64,000 nt of DNA from Shewanella sp. VB17 (GTDB lineage Bacteria; Pseudomonadota; Gammaproteobacteria; Enterobacterales; Shewanellaceae), in contig NZ_JABRVS010000001.1 of the NCBI RefSeq assembly GCF_013248905.1, positions 682,001 through 746,000 of the forward strand. The letters run 5' to 3'. The notes under the pieces were generated by a model that searched no databases, was not told the DNA's origin, and worked only from the letters and a program-made list of their open reading frames with translations. Every line of letters starts with the position of its first letter. The stretch's first letter is position 1. Below, piece by piece: positions 44,061-52,721 of the stretch. A program made the position numbers and the translations under genes.

Positions 44061-44297
44061 ATGTCAAGAGTATGCCAAGTAACTGGCAAGAAGCCAATGG
44101 TCGGTAATAACCGCTCACACGCTAAAAATGCAACACGTCGTCGTTTTTTACCTAACCTACAAAACCACCGTTTTTGGTTAGAAGGTGAGAAGCGCTTCGT
44201 TAAGCTACGTATCTCTACTAAAGGTATGCGTATCATCGATAAGAAAGGTATTGAAGTTGTTATTGCTGAACTTCGTGCCCGTGGCGAGAAGGTATAA
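44061..44297 (+). CDS. rpmB: 50S ribosomal protein L28
   Basis: 78 residues: MSRVCQVTGKKPMVGNNRSHAKNATRRRFLPNLQ and RFWLEGEKRFVKLRISTKGMR, the standard gammaproteobacterial L28. The ATG at 44061 has TTGGAGAAG upstream. rpmG follows after six bases. Confidence 0.97.
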   Translation: MSRVCQVTGKKPMVGNNRSHAKNATRRRFLPNLQNHRFWLEGEKRFVKLRISTKGMRIIDKKGIEVVIAELRARGEKV

Positions 44298-44303
44298 TAA
44301 ACC

Positions 44304-44477
44304 ATGGCAAAATCTAAAGGTAATCGTGAGAAGATCAAGCTAGTTTCTAGCGCTAAAACGGGTCATTTCTACACAACTGAAAAGAACAAACGTAACATGC
44401 CTGAAAAAATGGAGATCAAGAAATTTGATCCAGTTATTCGTCAGCACGTTATGTATAAAGAAGCTAAAATCAAGTAA
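44304..44477 (+). CDS. rpmG: 50S ribosomal protein L33
   Basis: 57 residues: [43 protein letters not shown], ending AKIK. It lacks the zinc-binding CxxC pairs, so it is the zinc-independent form. It lies six bases after rpmB, sharing its promoter and the terminator downstream. Confidence 0.96.
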
Positions 44478-44501
44478 TTACTTGGTAATAAACTTCTTAA
44501 A

Positions 44502-44526
44502 AGCCCCTAAATTAGGGGCTTTTTTT
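44502..44526 (+). terminator. rpmBG terminator
   Basis: AGCCCCTAA and TTAGGGGCT form a strong stem around a tiny loop, followed by six or more T (44521-44526). A classical intrinsic terminator 25 bp after rpmG. Confidence 0.9.
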
Positions 44527-44702
44527 TGTCTGTAATTTGCTTTTTATTGGCTGGATTTCAAAGCCCAGTATGCTGTATTGAATGATTTAGATATGCAAGT
44601 GTATGGACACATGAGGTAAGGCGAAGCAGTCAGCCAGAGCCGAGAATAATGATTAGCTTCAATATTTTTAGTAGACCGGGATGAAATTAAATGCTGTTAG
44701 TT

Positions 44703-44737
44703 TGAATTTAAATGCATTATTATTGATTTATTATTAT
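44703..44737. promoter_or_regulatory. Tandem ARG boxes (ArgR operator) of argA
   Basis: TGAATTTAAATGCA at 44703-44716 matches the ARG-box core TGAATWWWWATTCA with one mismatch. A weaker box, TGATTTATTATTAT, starts at 44724, exactly 21 bp on, the two-turn spacing of paired 18-bp boxes separated by 3 bp. This is the known ArgR hexamer arrangement, so arginine repression of argA is likely. Confidence 0.65.
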
Positions 44738-44771
44738 GTCTGATAATTTATAAATTAAGTGAGATACTAGC

Positions 44772-46091
44772 GTGCGAACCACAGAACTTGTTGAAGGATT
44801 TCGTCAGTCTGCCTCTTATGTGAATGCTCACAGAGGGAAAACCTTTGTTGTGATGCTGGGGGGAGAAGCCTTAGCTAAAAATCAATTTCGTTCAATCATT
44901 AACGACATTGCTTTGTTGCATAGCCTAGGAATTAAAGTCGTATTGGTTCATGGTGCACGGCCACAAATCGATGCAGCATTGGCTGAAAGGTCACTGGTTC
45001 CTGAATATTATCATGGTGTACGCATTACCGAAGAAGAAACGTTTAAAGTCATCAAGCAAGTCGTAGGGAGTTTACAGCTCGATATTACCGCTAGGCTGTC
45101 GATGAGTTTGAGTAATACGCCGATGCAAGGTGCACAAATTAATGTGGTCAGTGGTAATTTTGTCATCGCACAACCACTAGGGGTTGATAATGGTGTTGAT
45201 TACTGTTTGAGTGGTAAGGTGAGACGGATCGATGTTCAGGGGCTAAAGAGACAATTAGATAATAATGGAATTGTGTTACTTGGCCCCATTGCCGCGTCAG
45301 TAACAGGAGAAAGTTTTAACCTGACCGCTGAAGAGGTTGCCACCCAAATTGCTGTGAAGCTCAAAGCAGACAAGATGATTGGTTTTAGTTCAGAAAAAGG
45401 GATTTTAGACAGTACTGGCAAGGTGTTAGCTGAGTTAATGCCAAATGAAGCGCAACACATTTTAAATGACCTAGATGCTGAAACCAGTATCTGTGTTGGT
45501 ACTAAGGCATTTTTAAAAGCTAGCATTGACGCTTGCCGAAATGGAGTGTCACGTTGTCATTTTGTAAGTTATTTAGATGACGGATCATTGCTACAGGAGC
45601 TTTTTTCTAGGGATGGAATAGGCACTCAAATTGTGACTGAGAGTGCAGAGAGGTTACGCAGAGCTAGCATTAGTGATATAGGTGGAATACTTGATCTTAT
45701 TCGGCCATTAGAAGAGCAGGGGATTTTAGTTCGCCGTTCTCGTGAGCAACTTGAGGTGGAAATTGAACAGTTCATGCTTATTGAGCGTGATAACTTGGTG
45801 ATAGGTTGTGCTGCATTTTACCCGTTCGAAGAAGATAGTGCTGGGGAGTTTGCTTGTTTGGTTGTTCATCCAGAATATCGTGATGCTGACAGGGGCAGTT
45901 TACTGTTAAATAACATTATAGGTCAGGCTAGAGTACGAGGTTATACACGTCTATTTGCATTAACTACGCGGAGCATTCATTGGTTCTTAGAGCACGGATT
46001 TACCATTGTCGAAGTTGATGAGTTACCGGATAAAAAGAAACAGCTCTACAATTACCAGAGAAAGTCTAAAATTCTTGCGCTTGAGCTTTAA
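44772..46091 (+). CDS. argA: N-acetylglutamate synthase
   Basis: 439 residues. N-terminal amino-acid-kinase domain (FVVMLGGEALAKNQF, VLVHGARPQIDAAL, GVRITEEET) and C-terminal GNAT acetyltransferase domain (LVVHPEYRDADRGSLLLNNI, FALTTRSIHWFLEHGF). It makes N-acetylglutamate from acetyl-CoA and glutamate, the first step of arginine synthesis; the kinase-like part binds arginine for feedback. The start is GTG. ARG boxes lie about 35-70 bp upstream. Confidence 0.96.
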   Translation: MRTTELVEGFRQSASYVNAHRGKTFVVMLGGEALAKNQFRSIINDIALLHSLGIKVVLVHGARPQIDAALAERSLVPEYYHGVRITEEETFKVIKQVVGSLQLDITARLSMSLSNTPMQGAQINVVSGNFVIAQPLGVDNGVDYCLSGKVRRIDVQGLKRQLDNNGIVLLGPIAASVTGESFNLTAEEVATQIAVKLKADKMIGFSSEKGILDSTGKVLAELMPNEAQHILNDLDAETSICVGTKAFLKASIDACRNGVSRCHFVSYLDDGSLLQELFSRDGIGTQIVTESAERLRRASISDIGGILDLIRPLEEQGILVRRSREQLEVEIEQFMLIERDNLVIGCAAFYPFEEDSAGEFACLVVHPEYRDADRGSLLLNNIIGQARVRGYTRLFALTTRSIHWFLEHGFTIVEVDELPDKKKQLYNYQRKSKILALEL

Positions 46092-46104
46092 GGCTCTATC
46101 TGTT

Positions 46105-46131
46105 GAGCACGCTGTAGCGTGCTCAGTTTCT
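46105..46131 (+). terminator. argA terminator
   Basis: GAGCACGC-TGTA-GCGTGCTC is a perfect 8-bp stem with a 4-base loop, 14 bp after the argA stop, followed by AGTTTCT. The T-run is weak but the stem is strong. Confidence 0.6.
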
Positions 46132-46389
46132 CTTGTCGTTGATTCTAGCTAGTTTGTTAAGTTAGAGAAGGGACATTGGTTTACCATACCACTGCAAGTC
46201 GAGTGCATAACGAGGTTGTTATAGCAGTGTTTGAGCTCTTTATATTGACATGGTTTTATCTAAGCCATTGAAGTTGATTGATCTTATCTTGGTTCTCTTA
46301 AATATTTCAATATTTTTATATTTGTGTAGGGTAGTCAAGACTATAATAGCATTAAAAGATAACCATTTAACGATAAATAAGAGAGTATT

Positions 46390-47226
46390 ATGTCTGATCA
46401 AGGGGTATCTATGAGGGGATCAGGTCTATATCTCATTGAGCAGAAGATAACATTTGATTCCTTAAAATATGTATTATTAACAACGACAAAAACACAGAAG
46501 CTTTCTCATAGTGAATCTACTCTTCTTAAACTTCTTATTAGTCAGGCTGGAGCGGTGATTGAACGTGAATATATTCTGACCCATGTTTGGGGGGGGAGGT
46601 CTGTTACTGATGCATCAGTGGTAAAAACGGTATCTACACTTAGAAAAATACTTAAAGATTGCGGCATTAAAAATGATGCTATTTTGACCATTCCTAAAGT
46701 GGGTTATCGTTTTGTGCTTGAAACCTCTCCCATTATTACTGATGATGCAGGTGATGCAGGTGATGCAGGTGATGCAGCTATCCAAAATATAGCAATACAG
46801 GAAACGCCAGCAATCCAACATAAAACAGTTATTCAGCGATTATTCAATAAAATTGAATGGGTAATGATGGTAGCAAGTATCTGTGCATTATTAGGTACTT
46901 TATATAACATCAGCTTAGCGGCTGGAGTTGAAAAAGGGGATTATATTGCTAAAGGTTATGAAGAGCGAATAATAGTCATAAATGAAAAACCCTATAATAT
47001 CATTAGTCATAAATCAATTAAGATTGATTTATGGTTAAAAAGTATTATTGCAAATATTCCGCAGGGGAGCACAATTTTTTTAGAAGAGGTACAGGGCACC
47101 ATTAATGTATCATTTGCTATTGATGGTGAAGGTGCTTCATTCGTATTTAAAAAAGATAATGTTTTGTTAGCAAAAAAACAAATAAATGATTTTTTGAGTA
47201 ATATGGGGGCTGTATGCGAACTATAA
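46390..47226 (+). CDS. ToxR-like membrane-bound winged-helix regulator
   Basis: 278 residues. The N-terminal OmpR/ToxR-type winged helix covers about residues 15-117 (LSHSESTLLKLLISQAGAVIEREYIL, VWGGRSVTDASVVKTVSTLRKIL, IPKVGYRFVLE). A linker with a DAGDAGDAGDA run, one membrane helix (about 157-178, WVMMVASICALLGTLYNISLAA) and a periplasmic domain of about 100 residues follow. No receiver domain is present, so it is a one-component membrane regulator like ToxR or CadC. Its 3' end overlaps by 13 bp a gene for a small membrane-anchored periplasmic protein, the ToxR-ToxS or TcpP-TcpH arrangement. The regulon and signal are unknown. Confidence 0.8.
   Translation: MSDQGVSMRGSGLYLIEQKITFDSLKYVLLTTTKTQKLSHSESTLLKLLISQAGAVIEREYILTHVWGGRSVTDASVVKTVSTLRKILKDCGIKNDAILTIPKVGYRFVLETSPIITDDAGDAGDAGDAAIQNIAIQETPAIQHKTVIQRLFNKIEWVMMVASICALLGTLYNISLAAGVEKGDYIAKGYEERIIVINEKPYNIISHKSIKIDLWLKSIIANIPQGSTIFLEEVQGTINVSFAIDGEGASFVFKKDNVLLAKKQINDFLSNMGAVCEL
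46744..46777 (+). repeat. 9-bp tandem repeat (GATGCAGGT)n
   Basis: Three GATGCAGGT units and a partial fourth, encoding Asp-Ala-Gly repeats in the linker between the DNA-binding and membrane segments. The unit keeps frame, so copy changes alter linker length only. Confidence 0.75.
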
Positions 47227-47708
47227 TATTTATTGTTTGTTTTTTAGTATATTATTTATCTACTATTTATCTTGAACATTCCTTAATTGATAATGGTGAG
47301 TATCGAGGGTCATTTAATATTATAAATGGTAGTGAGATGAGTAGCATTATAACTGTTAGTAATGTTGAAAACAGTAATTTGTTAACTCGTCATTACCTTA
47401 ATACTCCTGGTTTGGATAATACTGCATCATTTTTATCAAATGGGAAGCTGACTAAAAATTATGGTGATGGCGAATTTGAAATAAATTATAGTACTAAGCA
47501 AATTGGTGATGGAGGGGACATTATTGACCCCCATAATATTAATTTATACCTTACTATGAGTGAGAAGCTTACAACATCAATGACTGATAAAGTAAAACTA
47601 CTTTATCATAAAGATAATATTATCGTCTCTTATACTCGAATTTTTGGGCCTCAAAGAGCGATTATGTACGTCAAAAATGTTTGTGATATTGAAGATAATG
47701 GAGCTTAA
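47214..47708 (+). CDS. Small membrane-anchored periplasmic protein, ToxS-like position
   Basis: 164 residues. One N-terminal membrane helix (about 3-20, TIIFIVCFLVYYLSTIYL) and a periplasmic domain rich in beta strands and Asn, with one Cys near the end (NVCDIED). It overlaps the upstream regulator gene by 13 bp, so it is translationally coupled. By position and topology it resembles ToxS/TcpH partners that stabilise the periplasmic domain of the regulator; sequence similarity was not established. AT-rich like its partner. Confidence 0.6.
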   Translation: MRTIIFIVCFLVYYLSTIYLEHSLIDNGEYRGSFNIINGSEMSSIITVSNVENSNLLTRHYLNTPGLDNTASFLSNGKLTKNYGDGEFEINYSTKQIGDGGDIIDPHNINLYLTMSEKLTTSMTDKVKLLYHKDNIIVSYTRIFGPQRAIMYVKNVCDIEDNGA

Positions 47709-48073
47709 CATTACTCAATATGATAAAAAGTGATCGTAGTAACTGCCGTAAGCTGAGATTAAGCAATTAATCATTCACTTAGCCTAAGATCATCAAAAAT
47801 AAACATTCAGGTTCTTCAATTGCCGCCAGTGTGGATGCCTTATTATGCTCAGAAAAACTAAAGTGTAGATATTTAACCTATAGATCGCCATCTTTGGTTC
47901 CTTAGATAGTTATGGTGTGGTAATGTGTTGTTAAGTTTATGTTAATTGCTGCTCGTCCGGTGAAATAGTGACATTAGAATGTTACCTTTTGCTTTGATGT
48001 GAAGTAGCGAAAATCAACTTCTCCTCTCCTTAAATAAGTGGCACGATCGCTTATACCTTAAAAGCAGGAACAT
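47709..48073. other. Intergenic region before the HNH gene
   Basis: About 365 bp without a gene. No strong hairpin, repeat or operator was recognised. An AGGA lies before the HNH ATG at the end. Confidence 0.3.
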
Positions 48074-49102
48074 ATGGATAAGAAAATCGCTAGGTTATGT
48101 TGGAATAAAAATGAATGGGTTACTCCTTCTGGAGTAGAAGATAAAAGCCTCGATAAAAAATCATTTGAGTTCACTAGAGGCTATGGGAATGAAGAGTGGC
48201 TTCGTGATAAAACAAAGTTGGTTAATGGTTATAAATTTTCTTTTTTACAAGCAATAAAGACCAAAAATAATAAGCATCAAGGTCAAGAGTATGCCGTTTG
48301 GCTTTACACGCAAATCAATAATCAAAAACTCTGTTTAGGTTACATTAAACATGTCATTTGTGTCACGACAGAGGAAGCCATCAAAGCGGTAGAGGCTCAT
48401 CAAGAAAAGGGTTGGTTTGAAGAGATGTCAACTCAACTTGCAGATCTTGATCTTGACAGTTCAACACTTGTCGCAAGCGATGCTCTCGATAACTTTAACA
48501 TTAAATACAAGCCTAAAGATTTAGTTTGGTTTAAAGAGCCGAAAGACATCACCGCCCAGTATAGTAATAACCGCTACGTGTTAATGAACCTCATCGATCC
48601 TGACTTTAATGTTCACCATATGATCGAAGACAATTTAGCGTATGACTTGCTTGAACTCCTTGAAGAAGACTTATCTGCAACGCAAATTGAACAACCTATT
48701 CTTGCTCGTATAGGACAAGGTGAGTTTAAACGTAATGTTATCGAGCTTTGGCAAGGAGAGAAATGCGCTGTGACCTTAGTCGCTATTAAAGAAATGCTGA
48801 TTGCAACGCATATTAAGGCATGGAAAGATTGTGATAGTGATGAAAGGCTAGATGGAGCTAATGGTTTGCTTCTATGTGCACACCTTGATAAATTATTTGA
48901 TAACCATTTAGTGACTTTTTTGCCGAGGAATAATCGTTACTACCTTGCTTTATCTAGTCATCTCGATCCTCATCAACTTCGAGGTTTAGGTATAGAAAAA
49001 GACATTGAGCTCAATACAGCACATCTTGATTTTGATGCATCTGAACGATTCAAAGAATATATGGCTCATCACAATGAGATATTTACCAGTAATCAAGATT
49101 AG
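48074..49102 (+). CDS. HNH endonuclease-domain protein
   Basis: 342 residues. The C-terminal part from about 210 is an HNH_2-type module: GQGEFKRNVIELWQGEKCAVTLVAIKEMLIATHIKAWKDC, then DGANGLLLCAHLDKLFDNHLVTFLP. It has the metal-binding His of ATHIKAW, the Asn of GANGLLL and the His of CAHLDKLFD. The N-terminal 200 residues are unrecognised. Proteins of this build can be solitary restriction or defence nucleases or DNA repair factors. No methylase or helicase lies nearby. It stands alone in accessory DNA. Confidence 0.75.
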   Translation: MDKKIARLCWNKNEWVTPSGVEDKSLDKKSFEFTRGYGNEEWLRDKTKLVNGYKFSFLQAIKTKNNKHQGQEYAVWLYTQINNQKLCLGYIKHVICVTTEEAIKAVEAHQEKGWFEEMSTQLADLDLDSSTLVASDALDNFNIKYKPKDLVWFKEPKDITAQYSNNRYVLMNLIDPDFNVHHMIEDNLAYDLLELLEEDLSATQIEQPILARIGQGEFKRNVIELWQGEKCAVTLVAIKEMLIATHIKAWKDCDSDERLDGANGLLLCAHLDKLFDNHLVTFLPRNNRYYLALSSHLDPHQLRGLGIEKDIELNTAHLDFDASERFKEYMAHHNEIFTSNQD

Positions 49103-49164
49103 TTTACACCACTCTCATATGCTGACGAGGCATAATGTTTAGTAAAATAGCTTCGTTAGTTACC

Positions 49165-49185
49165 GTTACAAATTTTTTTTGTAAC
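49165..49185. terminator. AT-rich hairpin after the HNH gene
   Basis: GTTACAAA (49165-49172) pairs with TTTGTAAC (49178-49185) about 60 bp after the HNH stop. It has T-rich loop sequence but no GC stem, so terminator function is uncertain. Confidence 0.35.
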
Positions 49186-49356
49186 AAAGTTCTATGTAGA
49201 ACAATAGGTAACATGCCACTACCTACTATTTTATGATGGGTAAAGTGGCATGTGTATTAGCATATTACCCAATCGAGTTTTTGATTAACATGCGACTCAG
49301 AAAAGCATGAGACTATCTGAGCATGTATGCATATTTAACAGGTAAGGGCGTTTCGT

Positions 49357-49857
49357 TTATGGCTGAGTTCTAGCTTCCACTTCTTGATTTTTAGATAGAA
49401 AATCAGATATCTCTGGTAGTTGATAGTTTGATTCGAAATCATCCCCAAAGCTGATTGGCTGAGGGATAAAGACAATAATGTTATCGCGGTCAACAAAAAA
49501 ATCATAGCCGATAATAGGCCTAAGTTCTTCGTATCGCTTTCGTGACTCATATTTAAAGTCAATAAGCCGGCTGTAACTTCTATCAAGTGCATCAATAAAT
49601 AATGTTTGTGCATTTTCAATACCTAATGACATTGAAAAATACTCATGACTATTTTTTATTGTAAAGGTAAACGAGTAATGAGGACGTGAAAAACCTCCAC
49701 CCCATTTTGCTGCCTTTACTAAAATTAATGTATCTTTAAGATGTGATGCTTTGATTATATGATTGAATGTTATCTTTGTGATTAATTTGTTTGTTACAAA
49801 TGCCCCTAAAGATCCACATAAAGTAGGTATAATCCATAACGATTTTATGATATCCAT
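49357..49857 (-). CDS. Hypothetical membrane-anchored protein
   Basis: 166 residues. A short hydrophobic N-terminal segment (about 5-25, SLWIIPTLCGSLGAFVTNKLI) is followed by a soluble domain with alternating strands (YSFTFTIKNSHEYFSMSLG, YDFFVDRDNIIVFIP). No domain was recognised. It is convergent with the HNH gene and AT-rich. A second open frame overlapping its middle was treated as a shadow. Confidence 0.5.
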   Translation of the reverse strand: MDIIKSLWIIPTLCGSLGAFVTNKLITKITFNHIIKASHLKDTLILVKAAKWGGGFSRPHYSFTFTIKNSHEYFSMSLGIENAQTLFIDALDRSYSRLIDFKYESRKRYEELRPIIGYDFFVDRDNIIVFIPQPISFGDDFESNYQLPEISDFLSKNQEVEARTQP

Positions 49858-50495
49858 AGCGTATCTCGATCATTAACAACATACCTTTCAACTGTCATTA
49901 CGCTTGCCATTGCAATGTCTATTTTTAGATAAGTTATTGATACGGCTAAAGTGGCTTTATTATACCATCTGACCCCTGAAAAGGGGTGTAAGATCACACG
50001 TATTTTATCAGGTTAATATTCCCCTAATAATAGCTTGGTGAACCTTCACTACTTTGTCCTTATGTGTAGGGCAATGCATCTTGTTAGCAATGATGGTTGA
50101 TCAGAGTCAAAGTGACTGTTCAATGAGTATACAGATCTTGTTTCTCAATTTCTTTGGCTGAAGATGTGATTGTTATTGATGAGGAAACTACTAAAAATCA
50201 CCTATTAAAATGAGTAATCGTTTTAAATAATCCTATTTTTCGGCATAAAAATCTAGTGTCAACTTTATTTGTGTTTTTTAAGTGGTTTTTTGTGACTAAA
50301 TATTGGTAGCTGAAAGCTAAAGGGAAAATCAAGTGGTAGCCTTGGTTAATGAGTTGGGTTTTATAGGTTAAAATTCATACTAATTACTATGGTAGGACTT
50401 GTTGATGGTGTGTATATAGCAGAGTATTTGTCACTAAATAAAGGAAGTAAGGCTCTATGGAAGGAGTAACCACTATAAAATTGAAGGTACAAGTT
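49858..50495. other. Intergenic region before the symporter gene
   Basis: About 600 bp without a gene. A small hairpin ACCCCT-GAAA-AGGGGT with a GNRA-type loop lies at 49972-49987. The remainder is AT-rich and should hold divergent promoters. No riboswitch was recognised. Confidence 0.35.
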
Positions 50496-51749
50496 ATGTT
50501 TAAATCTCTATCATCCCGTATATTTGTTGGCTTGTTCGCCGGCTTAATATTAGGTTCTATTATTCAATATGGTTTTACTGGTGACAGTTTTGCCAGTACC
50601 ACGCTAGTTGATGTCGCATCAGGCGCTGGCAGCATGTTTGTCCAGCTGATTATGATGCTGGTTGTTCCACTTGTCTTTTTTAGTATCGTGACTGGCGTTG
50701 TTGAGTTACGTGATCTGAAGTCATTTGGCCGCTTAGGCAGTAAAACCTTTGGTTTGTATTTTGCCAATACGATTATCGCTATTGTGGCGTCTATAGCTTT
50801 AGCGTTATGGATTGAGCCAGGTGCAGGAATGCAGTTGGTTGGTGACAAGCATGCAAGTTTAACATCGACTGAGCTACCTGGCTTTATCGATATGATAGTG
50901 AATATTATTCCTAGTAATCCTGTCCATGCTTTTGCTACTGGTAATATGCTACAGATTATCTTTATGGCGTTGTTGACTGGTGGCGTTGTCAAAGCCATAG
51001 GTGAAGAAGTTGAACCTGTGGTGGCTTTTTTCCAACTGGGTAACAAGATCATGCTTAAAATGATCACTGTTGTGATGAGTGTTGCGCCAATAGGTGTATT
51101 TGCACTTATGGTTAAACTTGGCGCGACTTTCGATCCTGAAGCCTTCCTAAGCGTACTGAGTTATATGGCAGTTATTGTAGGTTTATTGGCTTTTTGGGCA
51201 TTAGTGGTATATCCCGTCGTCGTTGGTATGACAACCAACATCTCAGCTGCTGATTTTCGCCGTAAGACACGTGAACAGTTTCTATTCTCGCTGTCAACTG
51301 CGAGCTCAAATGCAACGATTCCAGTCACTATGCGTACACTAACTGAGAAATTGGGTGTTAAACGTAGCGTTGCAGGTTTCGGCGTACCTATGGGAGCAAC
51401 CATGAACATGAGTGGTGCTGCTATTTACATTACGGTTGCCGCTTTCTTTGTTGGTAATGCGTTCGGTACACCGATCACCATGGACCAAGTGCCTGTATTG
51501 GCCTTCAGTGTGTTTTTACTGTCAATTGGTGCTGGTGGTGTTCCTGGTGGTGGGATCGTCATGATTGGTGTGCTAATTCATCAGATGGGCTTGCCTGTTG
51601 AGGCCATTGCGTTAGTTGCTGCTCTTGATCGTATCATTGATATGTTTTGTACCAGTACTAATGTCGTCGGTGATTCTGCTGTAGTGACCATGGTTGATCA
51701 CAGTGAGAAGGCTGAAGAAGCTGAACTGTCTACACTGGCTAAAGCATAA
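50496..51749 (+). CDS. Dicarboxylate/amino acid:cation symporter (DAACS family)
   Basis: 417 residues from MFKSLSSRIFVGLFAGLILG, with GAAGG upstream; an ATG at 50457 with its own AAGG would add 13 residues. It has eight membrane helices plus two re-entrant loops typical of the GltP/DctA fold: the serine-rich FLFSLSTASSNATIPVT hairpin, GATMNMSGAAIYI (the NMDGT-like site) and GVPGGGIVMIGVL. It takes up glutamate, aspartate or C4-dicarboxylates with Na+ or H+. It stands alone, with a strong terminator. Confidence 0.92.
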   Translation: MFKSLSSRIFVGLFAGLILGSIIQYGFTGDSFASTTLVDVASGAGSMFVQLIMMLVVPLVFFSIVTGVVELRDLKSFGRLGSKTFGLYFANTIIAIVASIALALWIEPGAGMQLVGDKHASLTSTELPGFIDMIVNIIPSNPVHAFATGNMLQIIFMALLTGGVVKAIGEEVEPVVAFFQLGNKIMLKMITVVMSVAPIGVFALMVKLGATFDPEAFLSVLSYMAVIVGLLAFWALVVYPVVVGMTTNISAADFRRKTREQFLFSLSTASSNATIPVTMRTLTEKLGVKRSVAGFGVPMGATMNMSGAAIYITVAAFFVGNAFGTPITMDQVPVLAFSVFLLSIGAGGVPGGGIVMIGVLIHQMGLPVEAIALVAALDRIIDMFCTSTNVVGDSAVVTMVDHSEKAEEAELSTLAKA

Positions 51750-51768
51750 AATACGTAAGTTATGAGGC

Positions 51769-51796
51769 CCCTCGCAGATTAAAGAGTCTGCGAGGG
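51769..51796. terminator. Terminator between symporter and deaminase-like gene
   Basis: CCCTCGCAGA and TCTGCGAGGG make a perfect 10-bp stem around an 8-base loop, between two convergent genes. An AT-rich tail follows on the plus strand. Confidence 0.75.
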
Positions 51797-51811
51797 AGTT
51801 ATATTTTAGTT

Positions 51812-52705
51812 TTATAGGGCACAAGCTCCGGTAATATCCCCACTATCAGCTGCCTTATCAGCTGATAAGACTCTGACTTTAAAGTTTTTAAAAGTTGCCA
51901 TAGTTTTTCTGGCAGATGTAAAAGCTGACTGCAATTCTGTTGCTTCTCCACTTACCGCTATAGCATTATTTTCTTGTAGATAAATTCTCCATTCACTGTC
52001 TTGAGGAAGATTGATTAGATTCTGCTCGGTTTGTGGAAGATAACTGATTTCAGCCTTTTCTATACTTGGCCAATTCGCTAATTTTTCTTTAAATAACGGC
52101 ATGCAAGACTGACAAGGAATTTGATTAATAAATACAGTTAGCTCTCCACCTCCGCTTAATTCACCACTGGTAATATCCTGTTCTATTTTTCTGAGGGCTT
52201 TTACTTCGGCATCATTGGCTCTTGCATAGGAGCTTGCGTGGAAATAAGAGCTGTCAGTAGCATATTCCTCTTCAGATATTTTTCCGGTCACTAAGCGTTC
52301 ATCATCGCGCATTTGTTGGTTTATTTGTGCATTAAAATCCACATTGTAGTGCGGGCTATTTGCGGGAAAATTTGGCGCTGGTGTTGCGCCACTAAATGAA
52401 TGATAAATTCTTGTCTTCAGCTCTCCAGCTGCGGTAGTATATTGGTACTCAAAGCGGGCAATGGATTTTTCTTTTACCCGATTAAGCCCTCTTTCAATTT
52501 CTTTTTTGACAAAACGCTGTGGAGTCACCAAGTCAATATAGGCTTGGCCATAAGCATCAATGATCCGCTCAACGGTATCATTAAGCAGTGCTGTTGCCTG
52601 TGATTCACTATAGGTGACTTTTTCAACCTCTACGGCAGCCGACCAAGCAGGTGCTGATATCAGTAAATAGGTGATCATACTGAGTAATGTGCTTTTGATG
52701 TTCAT
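51812..52705 (-). CDS. Sec-exported protein with deaminase-superfamily signature
   Basis: 297 residues from the ATG at 52705 (AAAGAG upstream; a GTG at 52732 would overlap the previous gene). The N-terminus MNIKSTLLSMITYLLISAPAWSA, read in parts, is a signal peptide. Around residues 160-201 it reads ARANDAEVKALRKIEQDI, then GGELTVFINQIPCQSC: an AE-x-K-x-L helix and a PCxSC motif as in BURPS668_1122/Pput_2613-type deaminase toxins. The first zinc ligand, usually His, is Asp165 (DAE); Glu167, Cys198 and Cys201 are in place. The C-terminus has a further strand-helix unit. Such folds normally form toxin tips; a free exported version is unusual. It lies 16 bp after a second exported protein. Confidence 0.55.
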   Translation of the reverse strand: MNIKSTLLSMITYLLISAPAWSAAVEVEKVTYSESQATALLNDTVERIIDAYGQAYIDLVTPQRFVKKEIERGLNRVKEKSIARFEYQYTTAAGELKTRIYHSFSGATPAPNFPANSPHYNVDFNAQINQQMRDDERLVTGKISEEEYATDSSYFHASSYARANDAEVKALRKIEQDITSGELSGGGELTVFINQIPCQSCMPLFKEKLANWPSIEKAEISYLPQTEQNLINLPQDSEWRIYLQENNAIAVSGEATELQSAFTSARKTMATFKNFKVRVLSADKAADSGDITGACAL

Positions 52706-52721
52706 TTTGATTTTCTCTTTG

